A stretch of DNA of 64,000 nt from Nocardiopsis composta (GTDB lineage: Bacteria; Actinomycetota; Actinomycetes; Streptosporangiales; Streptosporangiaceae). Of this stretch, positions 1 through 7,730 are shown piece after piece; the stretch's first letter is position 1, and each line of letters begins with the position of its first letter. The notes beneath the pieces are model-generated. The model had not been told where the DNA came from. It saw nothing but the letters and a program-made list of their open reading frames with translations, and made no database searches. Location: assembly GCF_014200805.1 (NCBI RefSeq), contig NZ_JACHDB010000002.1:806001-870000 (forward strand), given 5' to 3'. The position numbers and the translations under genes were made by a program.

Positions 1-147
1 CGAGACCGGCGCGAACGGACCGGAAAACGGCGCGGACGAAGAACCCCGGCCCCGCAACAACGCAGAGATCAACGAAGACCGACGAGAAAGGGACGGACGG
101 GCCACTGCTGGGGCCGAGCCGGAGCGCCCCAGCACCCCGGCAGCCGC

Positions 148-1182
148 TCAAGGGCGCTGCGCCTGCGGCGCACCCCCCACGGCACCCTCCGGACCGGACG
201 AGGAGCCCCCGCGGCGCCCGTCACTCGCCCCCGCCGCCTCCGCCGACGACCCCGGCGCCTCATAGGGGACCCGCTCCAGCGGCATGTCCCACGGCAGCAG
301 GTTCCACGGGCTGTCCGGCGCCGAGTTCAGCAGCCCCAGCGCCACCCACACCCGGTCCACCACGTCCTCGTCCGGACCCCCGCCGTGCCACAGCAGGTAC
401 CCGGCATGGAACGCCTCGGCCAGCTGCTGCCAGCCGGAATAGCGCCGCTGCAGATCGGAGGCGACCCGGCGGAGCAGGTTCTGCGTCTCGGCCTGGCTCA
501 GCCAGTCCAGCGTCGCGCCCCCGCAGGCCAACCGGACCAGATGCGCCGACTTCCACCACTCGTAGGCGCCGATGACCACCGTCTCGGCCCGGTCGTCGGC
601 ACCGGTCACCTCGCGCATCCGGACGACCTGCTCCGGGGTGAGCAGCACCCGCTGCTCCTCGGTACCGGCCGGCGCCCCGTCCGGCACCCGGGTGCGCGCC
701 GTCCCGGTGCGCAGGTCCACCACCAGATCGGCGGCGGGGCCGGAGTGCAGCTCGGCCCAGAGCCGGTCGACGGCGGCGAGCAGCCCGGCCCGGTCGGTGA
801 CCCCCCACTCGGCCTGCAGCACCTTGCGGTAGCGCCGGCGCAGCTGCGGCCGGACCACCACGTCCCACGGCTCGGCCACCGCCACCCGGAACGGCGCGGC
901 CACCGCGGCCGCCCACCGCTCGGTGCTCAGCGGCCCGTCGGGGTCCTTGGTGCGCAGGGTCGGGGCCTCGCGGGCGCCGATGACCAGCTCGGCGAAGGAG
1001 CCGGCGAGCAGCGCGGCGATGGGCAGGAAGGCCCAGCCGGGCTGCCCGAGCACCACCAGCACGACCGCGATCAGCGCCAGCGGGGCCATCAGCCACGGCT
1101 GCCGCCGCTTGGAACCCCAGGCCACGACCGCCCAGGCGCCGATCACCAGCGCCCCGACGATCCCGGCCACCGCGGTCAGCAC
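148..1182 (-). CDS. DUF1266-domain membrane protein
   Basis: Predicted 344-residue protein of unknown function. Two hydrophobic stretches (about residues 2-22 and 30-68) should anchor it in the membrane, and the rest is soluble and probably cytoplasmic. The region at about 195-305 has the DUF1266 pattern: AYEWWKSAHLVRLACGG, then RRYSGWQQLAEAFHAGYLLW, then SPWNLLPW. The tail is low-complexity (Ser, Gly, Ala). I chose the GTG at 1182 because AGGGAG lies about 8 nt upstream; a TTG 18 nt further upstream also keeps the frame open. It is the last gene before the AT-richer tRNA/endonuclease cassette and reads the same way as that cassette. The biochemical role of DUF1266 is unknown. Confidence 0.75.
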   Translation of the reverse strand: MLTAVAGIVGALVIGAWAVVAWGSKRRQPWLMAPLALIAVVLVVLGQPGWAFLPIAALLAGSFAELVIGAREAPTLRTKDPDGPLSTERWAAAVAAPFRVAVAEPWDVVVRPQLRRRYRKVLQAEWGVTDRAGLLAAVDRLWAELHSGPAADLVVDLRTGTARTRVPDGAPAGTEEQRVLLTPEQVVRMREVTGADDRAETVVIGAYEWWKSAHLVRLACGGATLDWLSQAETQNLLRRVASDLQRRYSGWQQLAEAFHAGYLLWHGGGPDEDVVDRVWVALGLLNSAPDSPWNLLPWDMPLERVPYEAPGSSAEAAGASDGRRGGSSSGPEGAVGGAPQAQRP

Positions 1183-1356
1183 CGTCCACTCCCTTCGCAA
1201 CGGGCGCCGTCAGCCGACGAAGTCGCTCCGCAGCACCCTCCCGAAATCCAGGATCAGGGACCTCGGGCCCTTGTGGGGACCAAACCCACGGGTTGTGCCC
1301 AGGTTGTAGCCGTGATGTGACCGCCGGGAGCGCCGGGAGATCTGAGCCTTCCGGAA

Positions 1357-2160
1357 TCAGCTTTTCGGCCCGATGAAGGTGTCGAGCAGAGCGACGGAAT
1401 CCCGTTTGGCGACGGAGAGGATGCCGGTGTCGCGGTGCTTCTCGTTCTTCAGCTTCTGCCAGCGCAGGGTCCACTCGATCCCGATGAGGTCGAGGGAACG
1501 GATGAGGATGTCGTGGATGTCGGGGGAGGTGTTGCTGAAGAAGTACCGGGGGTAGTCGTAGTACTTCCACTCGCCCCGGACCTTCCGGCGGACCCGGTTG
1601 TTGATCCGGCAGCCGTCAGAGTTGAAGAGCCCGGCTATGAGCTCTTCAGGGAAGGCGTCAACGATCTCCTCTTGCCACCTTTCGAGACGGATCGTCCGAC
1701 TGTGCTTCTGGCCGGGGCCGCTCTGCGGGAAGAGACAGTGCCAGTGCCGGGAGTTTGATTTGACCTCGACGCAGCCCTCGCGCTGCCTCGTATAGACCGC
1801 TCGAGGGAGCACCTCTGCCATGGCTTCACGGCACTCCTGGATGAGCCGTGGGTAGGTGTTCGTGCAGAGGATGGAGAGAGAACAGACGCGGTGGCGTGGC
1901 GGGGTTATGTAGCCGTCCCCGAGGTAGAGGCCGAGGAGGTGTGCGTACGCCTGCTGCGAGAGCGGTGCGTCGCTACAGCGGGGACAGCAGCCCACATTCC
2001 TTGCCCTCCTCTTCTGCTCTGCCTCTGGGGAACGCCTTCGACCAGTCCGCCAGTGCCGGACCGCCCAGATGGAGATCCCGAGTGTGTCGGCGACGGTTCG
2101 GTCGGTCCATCCCTGGGCGTGGAGGCGCAGGGACTCATCGACGATTTCGCGTGGATGCAT
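1357..2160 (-). CDS. Free-standing LAGLIDADG homing-endonuclease-like protein with N-terminal HTH
   Basis: 267 residues. Residues 14-45 look like a resolvase-type helix-turn-helix (DRTVADTLGISIWAVRHWR). They are followed by a basic stretch, a Cys pair C59-P-R-C62, and two LAGLIDADG-type helices, LLGLYLGDGY (75-84) and LIAGLFNSDGC (174-184), each with the acidic residue expected at a metal-dependent nuclease active site. Two motifs in one chain suggest a monomeric two-domain enzyme. It is not inside an intron or intein, because it is an independent ORF with its own ATG. Codon use is visibly less GC-rich than in its neighbours, consistent with transfer. A LexA-type palindrome lies 22 nt upstream, and the tRNA terminator separates it from the tRNA gene. 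Whether it cuts DNA or acts as a regulator is not known. Confidence 0.72.
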   Translation of the reverse strand: MHPREIVDESLRLHAQGWTDRTVADTLGISIWAVRHWRTGRRRSPEAEQKRRARNVGCCPRCSDAPLSQQAYAHLLGLYLGDGYITPPRHRVCSLSILCTNTYPRLIQECREAMAEVLPRAVYTRQREGCVEVKSNSRHWHCLFPQSGPGQKHSRTIRLERWQEEIVDAFPEELIAGLFNSDGCRINNRVRRKVRGEWKYYDYPRYFFSNTSPDIHDILIRSLDLIGIEWTLRWQKLKNEKHRDTGILSVAKRDSVALLDTFIGPKS

Positions 2161-2181
2161 GACTCAAGGATGCCTCTCGAG

Positions 2182-2197
2182 TCGAACCTGTGTTCGA
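2182..2197 (-). promoter_or_regulatory. LexA/SOS-box-like palindrome upstream of the endonuclease gene
   Basis: TCGAACCTGTGTTCGA is a perfect 6-4-6 inverted repeat. Its arms TCGAAC and GTTCGA equal the established actinobacterial LexA operator consensus. It lies between the T-tract of the tRNA terminator and the endonuclease ATG (22 nt from the start codon), the usual position for a repressor site overlapping or just downstream of a promoter. No other copy of this palindrome was found in the window, and uvrB has none in its upstream region. SOS control of the endonuclease is inferred. Confidence 0.6.
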
Positions 2198-2205
2198 TTT
2201 TCACA

Positions 2206-2234
2206 GAAAAAAATAAAGGCCGCTCGTGGCGGCC
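2206..2234 (-). terminator. Rho-independent terminator of the tRNA gene
   Basis: Read on the minus strand, a 6-bp GGCCGC/GCGGCC stem with a CACGA loop is followed by TTTATTTTTTT. This is the only classical hairpin-plus-U-tract terminator noticed in the window; the others are U-less hairpins. It lies 32 nt past the tRNA 3' end and before the endonuclease start, so the two genes are separate transcription units. Confidence 0.8.
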
Positions 2235-2265
2235 AGTAGATCCTGAAAGGGGAATATCGGGAAAG

Positions 2266-2340
2266 TGCCCTGAGTGGGATTCGAACCCACACTGTACGAG
2301 GTTTGAGCTCGCTTTCTCTGCCAAATTGGAATATCAGGGC
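2266..2340 (-). tRNA. tRNA-Leu (CAA) with a short, class-I-like variable loop
   Basis: A complete 75-nt cloverleaf can be drawn. The acceptor is GCCCTGA/TCAGGGC with A73. There is a U8, and a 3-bp D stem TTC/GAA with a Leu/Ser-type D loop (GG followed by CAGA). The anticodon stem GCGAG/CTCGT carries the loop CTCAAAC (anticodon CAA, decoding UUG). The variable loop is only ACAGT, and the T arm is GTGGG-TTCGAAT-CCCAC. CCA is not encoded. Bacterial tRNA-Leu normally has a long variable arm of ten or more nucleotides; here it is absent although the D arm, A73 and anticodon are leucine-like. The gene is noticeably AT-richer than the genome. It has its own promoter and terminator, so it looks expressed. 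Confidence 0.8.
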
Positions 2341-2351
2341 TGAAAACGGAC

Positions 2352-2379
2352 ATTTTATGTCGCAATGCATCGCTATGAA
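2352..2379 (-). promoter_or_regulatory. Sigma-70-type promoter of the tRNA gene
   Basis: On the minus strand TTCATA (2379-2374) and TAAAAT (2357-2352) are separated by 16 nt. The predicted transcription start falls about 5 nt before the mature tRNA 5' end, as usual for tRNA genes. The motif match is good (4/6 and 5/6), but no experimental support is available. Confidence 0.5.
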
Positions 2380-2472
2380 GTTGTCTCCGGAGCCTTCCCG
2401 GCAGAGGCGGGTCACACCTAGGCGGCGTTCGCGGCACCGGTGGTCGCCATCGTAGCGGATCTCGGTACCCTC

Positions 2473-3066
2473 GTGTCCGTGACGACGACGCAGAGCCGCG
2501 TGGTGATCGCGGAAGACGAGGCCCTGATCCGGCTGGACCTCAAGGAGATGCTTGAGGAGGACGGCTATGCCGTGGTGGGGGAGGCGGGCGACGGTGAGAC
2601 CGCGGTGCGGCTCGCCGGCGAGCTCAAACCCGACCTCGTCATCCTCGACATCAAGATGCCGGTGCTGGACGGCCTGTCGGCGGCCGAGCGGATCGCGGCC
2701 GAGCGGATCGCCCCGGTGGTCATCCTGACCGCCTTCTCCCAGCGGGACCTGGTGGAGCGGGCGCGGGACGCCGGGGCGATGGCCTACCTGGTCAAGCCGT
2801 TCAGCAAGACCGACCTGGTGCCGGCCATCGAGATGGCGGTCAGCCGCTACGCCGAGCTGTCCGCGCTGGAGGCCGAGGTCAGCGGGCTGCAGGACCGGCT
2901 GGAGACGCGCAAGCTGGTGGAGCGGGCCAAGGGCCTGCTGCAGAGCCGGCACGGGCTGAGCGAGCCGGAGGCCTTCCGCTGGATCCAGAAGAACTCCATG
3001 GACCGCCGGCTGACCATGCGCAAGGTCGCCGAGACCGTGGTGGAGACGCTGGAGCAGGAGGGGTGA
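2473..3066 (+). CDS. pdtaR: ANTAR-domain response regulator (PdtaR-like)
   Basis: 197-residue two-component response regulator. The N-terminal receiver has the acidic pocket (AEDE, about 13-16), phosphoacceptor D59 in VILDIKMP and the conserved Lys in YLVKPFSK. A C-terminal ANTAR domain (about 132-187, with LVERAKGLLQSRHGLSEPEAF) is an RNA-binding antitermination module. In mycobacteria PdtaR is phosphorylated by the soluble kinase PdtaS and acts on leader hairpins of transcripts; that is family knowledge, and no pdtaS lies here. GTG 2473 is preferred over GTG 2440 because family members begin shortly before RVVIAEDE; GTG 2479 is equally possible. It diverges from the tRNA gene and is followed by a strong hairpin at 3211-3240. 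Confidence 0.9.
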   Translation: MSVTTTQSRVVIAEDEALIRLDLKEMLEEDGYAVVGEAGDGETAVRLAGELKPDLVILDIKMPVLDGLSAAERIAAERIAPVVILTAFSQRDLVERARDAGAMAYLVKPFSKTDLVPAIEMAVSRYAELSALEAEVSGLQDRLETRKLVERAKGLLQSRHGLSEPEAFRWIQKNSMDRRLTMRKVAETVVETLEQEG

Positions 3067-3562
3067 CCGCCCGGCGGGCCCTCTCCCGGCTCCGCCCTGC
3101 CCTCGATGCGCCCCGATGCGCTCCGAAGCGCCGCCCCTGAAACCGTGATCCCTGAAGGCGTGATCCCTGGAACGGCGCCCTGAAGCGGGTGTGTTCCGAG
3201 GCGTCCGGTGACGCCCCCGGCCGGTTCCGGCCGGGGGCGTTCTGCGTGTCCGGGGGCGGCGCAGGGGCGGCCGATCGCTCGGGCGGAGCCCTCCGCGGCT
3301 GTGCGCCCGGGCCCGTCGCGCCGCCGGCGGGTCTTTCTCATGCCGGAAGTGCGCAGGTCAAGAGGGCGGGTCGGGTCGGAGGGGCGGGTTGCGTTGCGAT
3401 CCGGTCACGGATTCGCACGAAGGGGTACCGGTTGCATCACGTCGCATTAGCGGTGCTGAAAGCCTCCGGTAAACCGGGCTAAACTCGCGCCACCGATGGA
3501 TACCTCCCGGTTCCGGGCGAACCGTCCGGAACCGTCAGTTCTCAGATGCGCAAGGAGCGCGC
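3067..3562 (+). other. Intergenic region pdtaR-livH
   Basis: No gene is seen in 496 nt. It holds the pdtaR terminator (3211-3240), short direct repeats (GATGCGCCCC/GATGCGCTCC near 3106-3125, and GTGATCCCTGAAGGC/GTGATCCCTGGAACG near 3145-3174), and an AT-richer stretch at 3400-3500 that probably contains the livH promoter. TAAACT at 3480-3485 is a possible -10 element, but no good -35 can be assigned. Confidence 0.5.
3211..3240 (+). terminator. Hairpin terminator after pdtaR
   Basis: A perfect inverted repeat of 14 bp (3211-3224 with 3227-3240) has only TT at its centre, so about 12 bp with a 6-nt loop would form. It lies 144 nt past the pdtaR stop. There is no U-tract, as is usual for actinobacterial terminators. 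Confidence 0.6.
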
Positions 3563-4999
3563 GTGCGCACACGCCTCGTGACTGTGCTGCTCGCCGTGAT
3601 CGCCGCTTTCATGGTGATCCCAGGGGCGGCAGCGGCAGACGCCCAGGGCGGTGAGAACCTCAACGGTCAGATTCGTCAGCCCACCACCGTCGAAGGCCTG
3701 GAGATCACGGTCTACGAAGGTGCAGAAGGCGACGAAGTGATCGGTGAGGCGACCACCGACTCTGAGGGAAGATGGGAAGTCGAGTTGCCCGGTCCGGGCG
3801 ACTACCGGGTCGTCCTCGACGAGGAGTCGGTCCCCGACGAGTACGTGGTGCCGGAGAAACCCGGCAGCGAGCTCGTCGTGGAGGTCAGACCCGACCAGCA
3901 GCGGACCGTGGTCTTCCGGTTGCAGACCCCGGAGGAGGCCGCCGAGCAGTCGGCCTCGCCGAGTGCGGAGGACGACGAGGAGGGCGGTGCCGGCGCCGGT
4001 GAGGACGGCGCGGCCGAGGAGGAGGGCGCCGAGGCGGTGCCCGGCGTCGACGCGGGGGCCTCGTTCGGCGACAAGTTCGTCCAGCTCACCGTGGCGGGCG
4101 TGATCTTCGGCCTGATCATCGCGATCTCCTCGGTGGGGCTGTCGCTGATCTTCGGCACCACGAAGATGATCAACTTCGCCCACGGCGACATGGTCACCTT
4201 CGGCGCCTTCATGGCGATGATGTTCAGCACGATGACGGTCCTGACGTCGCTGCACGAGTCCGTGGAGAACGTCCCGGTGCTGGGCTTCCTGCTCAACCCG
4301 CTGGTGGTGGGCCTGGTGCTCGCGGTGGTGCTGGGCGGCGGGCTCGGCATGTTCCTGGAGCGCTTCCTGTGGCGTCCGCTGCGCAAGCGGCACGTGGCGC
4401 TGATCCAGATGTTCATCGTGACGATCGGCGTCTCGCTGATCCTGCGGCATGTGCTGCTGGTGGTCTTCGGGGCCCGCCGGGAGAAGTACGAGCAGTTCCG
4501 CATCCAGCAGCCGCTGGAGCTGGGGCCGGTCTCGATCACTCCGCGGGATCTGACGGTCCTGCTGCTGTCGGTGGTCGTGCTGGTGCTGGTGGCGAGCATG
4601 CTGCAGTTCACCCGGATCGGTAAGGCGATGCGCGCCGTCGCCGACAACCGGGACCTGGCGGAGTCGTCGGGGATCGACGTGGACCGGGTGACGCTGTACG
4701 TGTGGGGGCTGGGCGGTTCGCTGTCGGCCCTGGGCGGCGTCTTCTACGGCCTGAACCAGACGGTGCACTGGCAGATGGGCTTCCACCTGCTGCTGCTGAT
4801 GTTCGCCGGGGTGATCCTGGGCGGTCTGGGCACCGCGTACGGGGCGATGGTCGGCGGCCTGGTGGTGGGCCTGGTGGCCATGCTGTCCACGCTGTGGTTC
4901 TCTCCGCAGCTGATGAACGTCTGGGCGCTGGGGATCATGATCCTGGTGCTGCTGGTCCGGCCGCAGGGCATTTTGGGCCGCCGCGAGCGAGTGGGCTAG
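3563..4999 (+). CDS. livH: Branched-chain amino acid ABC permease (LivH type) with N-terminal secreted-type domain
   Basis: 478 residues, much longer than a plain LivH (about 290-310). Residues 1-25 form a cleavable-looking signal peptide ending in GAAAAD. Residues 30-115 resemble a Cna-B/carboxypeptidase-regulatory beta-sandwich (GEATTDSEGRWEVELPGPGD). Residues 116-165 are an acidic Glu/Asp/Ala linker. From about 170 a normal LivH permease begins, with the family motif INFAHGDMVTFGAF. The extra domain should sit outside the membrane, where it could contact the binding protein or the cell wall (inference). GTG 3563 has AAGGAG 6-11 nt upstream. It is first in the livHMGF operon, 13 nt before livM. 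Confidence 0.88.
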   Translation: MRTRLVTVLLAVIAAFMVIPGAAAADAQGGENLNGQIRQPTTVEGLEITVYEGAEGDEVIGEATTDSEGRWEVELPGPGDYRVVLDEESVPDEYVVPEKPGSELVVEVRPDQQRTVVFRLQTPEEAAEQSASPSAEDDEEGGAGAGEDGAAEEEGAEAVPGVDAGASFGDKFVQLTVAGVIFGLIIAISSVGLSLIFGTTKMINFAHGDMVTFGAFMAMMFSTMTVLTSLHESVENVPVLGFLLNPLVVGLVLAVVLGGGLGMFLERFLWRPLRKRHVALIQMFIVTIGVSLILRHVLLVVFGARREKYEQFRIQQPLELGPVSITPRDLTVLLLSVVVLVLVASMLQFTRIGKAMRAVADNRDLAESSGIDVDRVTLYVWGLGGSLSALGGVFYGLNQTVHWQMGFHLLLLMFAGVILGGLGTAYGAMVGGLVVGLVAMLSTLWFSPQLMNVWALGIMILVLLVRPQGILGRRERVG

Positions 5000-5012
5000 G
5001 GGAGATACGGCG

Positions 5013-5999
5013 ATGGACTTCTGGAACATCATCTCGACCTCCCTGACCACGGCGATCGGTCCGGTCGCGGCGATCTATGTGCTGGCGGCCATCGGGCTGA
5101 ACATGCATTTCGGCTACACCGGGCTGCTCAACTTCGGCCAGGTGGGCTTCATGCTGGTGGGCGCGTACGGCGTGGCCGTGGGCGTGGGCACGTTCGGGTT
5201 GTCGCTGTGGGTGGCGCTGCTGCTGAGCGTGGCGTGTGCGACGGTGCTGGCGCTGCTGCTGGGCATTCCGACGCTGCGGTTGCGCGCGGACTATCTGGCG
5301 ATTTCGACGATCGCGCTGGCGGAGGCGCTGCGGTTGCTGTACCGGGCGGATTTCGCCCGTCCGCTGACCGGCGGGGTGTACGGCAAGCAGAGTCTGGCCG
5401 CGGGGTTCATCGCGGCGAATCCGATCCCGTCGGGCCGGTACGGCGTGGCGGGTGTGGAGTTCAGTGCGAACCAGCTGTGGACGATGCTGGTGGCGTGGGC
5501 GCTGGTGGCGGTCGCGCTGGTGCTGACGTGGGCGCTGATGCACAGCCCGTGGGGCCGGGTGATCAAGGGCATCCGGGAGGACGAGGACGCGGTCCGCAGT
5601 CTGGGCAAGGACGTGTTCGTCTACAAGATGCAGAGCCTGGTGCTGGGCGGTGTGCTGGGCGGTGTGGCCGGTGCGATGCTGGCGATCCACCAGCAGAACA
5701 TCACGCCGGACCAGTTCATGCCGCAGGTGACGTTCTATCTGTGGGCGATGCTGCTGCTGGGCGGTGCCGCGCGGACGTTCGGCGCGGTGCTGGGCCCGAT
5801 GGTGCTGTGGTTCCTGCTGACGGCGTTCGACGAGACGCTGCGGTCGCTGCTGACGATCGGTGCGCTGCCGTTCCTGGAGGGCGGGGACATCGGTGCGCTG
5901 CGGCACGCGTTCGTGGGGTTGGCGCTGGTGCTGCTGATCGTGTACCGGCCGCAAGGGCTCATCGGCAACCGCAAGGAGATGCTGGTCAATGTCAAGTGA
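5013..5999 (+). CDS. livM: Branched-chain amino acid ABC permease LivM
   Basis: 328-residue integral membrane protein of the LivM family, the second permease half of the branched-chain amino acid importer. It shows the characteristic LNMHFGYTGLLNFGQVGFMLVG block near the N-terminus, several hydrophobic helices, and the cytoplasmic coupling segment GRVIKGIREDEDAVRSLGKD that docks to the ATPases. The ATG at 5013 follows GGGGAGA. The 3' end overlaps the livG start by 11 nt, which argues for translational coupling. The substrate (leucine/isoleucine/valine, or another amide or short-chain ligand) cannot be read from the permease alone. Confidence 0.9.
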   Translation: MDFWNIISTSLTTAIGPVAAIYVLAAIGLNMHFGYTGLLNFGQVGFMLVGAYGVAVGVGTFGLSLWVALLLSVACATVLALLLGIPTLRLRADYLAISTIALAEALRLLYRADFARPLTGGVYGKQSLAAGFIAANPIPSGRYGVAGVEFSANQLWTMLVAWALVAVALVLTWALMHSPWGRVIKGIREDEDAVRSLGKDVFVYKMQSLVLGGVLGGVAGAMLAIHQQNITPDQFMPQVTFYLWAMLLLGGAARTFGAVLGPMVLWFLLTAFDETLRSLLTIGALPFLEGGDIGALRHAFVGLALVLLIVYRPQGLIGNRKEMLVNVK

Positions 6000-6876
6000 G
6001 GCGAGCGCGGCGCAGGCCGCGGACCGCATGGCCGGTGTGGAGCCGGTGCCGGGTGTGCCGAAGCCGGATCCGATCCTGAAGGCGACCGGGGTGCGGCGTA
6101 CGTTCGGCGGTCTGACCGCGGTGGACGTGGAGCACCTGGAGGTGCAGCGGGGCACGATCACGGCGTTGATCGGCCCGAACGGTGCGGGTAAGTCGACGCT
6201 GTTCAACCTGCTGACCGGGTTCGACCGGGTGGATGCGGGGGAGTGGTCGTTCGAGGGTCGTCGGCTGAACGGACTGGGCGGGCACCGGGTGGCCCGGCAG
6301 GGCATGGTGCGCACGTTCCAGTTGACCAAGGCGCTGACCCGGTTGACGGTGCTGGACAACATGCTGCTGGCGGCGCCGGGGCAGGTGGGGGAGCGTTTCC
6401 TGGGGGCGCTGTACCCGCCGGCGTGGCGCCGGCAGGAGGCGGTCCAGCGTGAGCGGGCGATGGATCTGCTGCGCCGGTTCAAGCTGGATGCGAAGAAGGA
6501 CGATCTGGCGGGCAGCCTTTCGGGTGGGCAGCGCAAGCTGCTGGAGATGGCGCGCTCGCTGATGGTGAACCCGTCGATGGTGATGCTGGACGAGCCGATG
6601 GCGGGGGTGAACCCGGCGCTGGTGCAGTCGCTGCTGGGGCATATCACCGCGTTGCGCGATGAGGGCATGACGGTGCTCTTCGTCGAGCACGACATGGACG
6701 TGATCATGGGGATCAGCGACTGGATCGTGGTGCTGGCGCAGGGGCAGGTCATCGCGGAGGGGCGGCCGGAGGACATCCGCTCCGACGAGCGGGTGATCGA
6801 CGCCTATCTGGGGACTCAGCACGATGAGCCGGGCCGGGGCGGCGAGGCCGCGCGGGACGCGGAGGAGGAGGCCTGA
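5989..6876 (+). CDS. livG: Branched-chain amino acid ABC ATP-binding protein LivG
   Basis: 295-residue ABC ATPase. It has Walker A GPNGAGKST (about residues 64-72), the ABC signature SLSGGQRKLLEMARSLM, Walker B MVMLDEPMAGVNP, and the switch His in VLFVEHDMD. The ABC-type fold begins only after an unusual N-terminal extension of about 30 residues rich in Ala, Gly and Pro. The ATG at 5989 lies inside livM, and the TGA overlaps the ATG of livF (TGATG), so the cassette is translationally coupled. It energises import together with LivF on the cytoplasmic face. Confidence 0.92.
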   Translation: MSSEASAAQAADRMAGVEPVPGVPKPDPILKATGVRRTFGGLTAVDVEHLEVQRGTITALIGPNGAGKSTLFNLLTGFDRVDAGEWSFEGRRLNGLGGHRVARQGMVRTFQLTKALTRLTVLDNMLLAAPGQVGERFLGALYPPAWRRQEAVQRERAMDLLRRFKLDAKKDDLAGSLSGGQRKLLEMARSLMVNPSMVMLDEPMAGVNPALVQSLLGHITALRDEGMTVLFVEHDMDVIMGISDWIVVLAQGQVIAEGRPEDIRSDERVIDAYLGTQHDEPGRGGEAARDAEEEA

Positions 6877-7730
6877 TGGGCGACGTCGAGCGCGGTGCCG
6901 GGGAGGCCGTGGAGGCTCCGGCGGGCGCGGAGGGCGCCGCGGCGCTGCAGGACGCCCGGGAGGAGGTGCTGGAGCACGCGGGTGTGGGCCCGGTGCGGGA
7001 TTACGGCGAGTACCTGCTGGTCGCCGATGAGCTGGTGGCGGGGTACATCCCGGAGGTGAACATCCTCAACGGGTGCACGCTGACGCTGGCCGAGGGCGAG
7101 GTCGTGGGCATCATCGGCCCGAACGGGGCGGGGAAGTCGACGCTGATCAAGACGGTCTTCGGGCTGCTTCCGGTGCGTTCGGGGGGGTTGGTGCTGCGCG
7201 GGAAGAGCATCGCGAACCTGAGCGCGCACGAGCTGGTGTCGCGGGGGGTGGGTTATGTCCCGCAGACGCAGAACGTGTTCCCGACGCTGACGGTGGAGGA
7301 GAACCTGGAGATGGGCGTGTTCTTGCGCCCGAAGACGTTCCGGGACCGGTTCGGGAAGGTGGCGGAGCTGTTCCCGCTGCTGTCGGAGCGCCGCCGGCAG
7401 AAGGCGGGGGCGCTGTCCGGTGGTGAGCGGCAGATGGTCGCGATGGGCCGGGCGCTGATGATGGAGCCGTCGGTGCTGCTGCTGGACGAGCCGACGGCGG
7501 GCCTGTCGCCGATCTTCCAGGATGAGGTGTTCCAGCGGGTCAAGCAGATCAACTCGACCGGGGTGTCGGTGATCATGGTGGAGCAGAACGCCCGCCGCTG
7601 CCTGCAGATCTGTGATCGGGGCTATGTGCTGGACCAGGGGCGCAACGCCTATACGGGTACGGGGCGGGAGCTGCTGTCGGACCCGAACGTGATCGAGCTG
7701 TATCTGGGCACGTTGGCGAAGGCGGATTGA
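6876..7730 (+). CDS. livF: Branched-chain amino acid ABC ATP-binding protein LivF
   Basis: 284-residue ABC ATPase. It has Walker A GPNGAGKSTLIKTVFG, the signature LSGGERQMVAMGRALMM, Walker B VLLLDEPTAGLSP, and the switch His replaced by Gln in MVEQN, which is normal for LivF. The first 50 or so residues are an acidic, Ala/Glu-rich extension absent from E. coli LivF. It is the last gene of livHMGF; a 16-bp hairpin at 8021-8057 ends the operon between convergent genes. Partner of LivG in the nucleotide-binding heterodimer. Confidence 0.92.
   Translation: MGDVERGAGEAVEAPAGAEGAAALQDAREEVLEHAGVGPVRDYGEYLLVADELVAGYIPEVNILNGCTLTLAEGEVVGIIGPNGAGKSTLIKTVFGLLPVRSGGLVLRGKSIANLSAHELVSRGVGYVPQTQNVFPTLTVEENLEMGVFLRPKTFRDRFGKVAELFPLLSERRRQKAGALSGGERQMVAMGRALMMEPSVLLLDEPTAGLSPIFQDEVFQRVKQINSTGVSVIMVEQNARRCLQICDRGYVLDQGRNAYTGTGRELLSDPNVIELYLGTLAKAD

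Noticed and set aside
1-147. Open frames in all three plus frames at the left edge
   Set aside because: Too short and low in information to tell whether this is the end of a gene or intergenic DNA.
2161-2200. GTTCGA-type sequence near the endonuclease start as a duplicated tRNA 3' end (attachment site)
   Set aside because: Only the six bases GTTCGA match the T arm of the tRNA; the rest does not align. The LexA-box reading explains it better.
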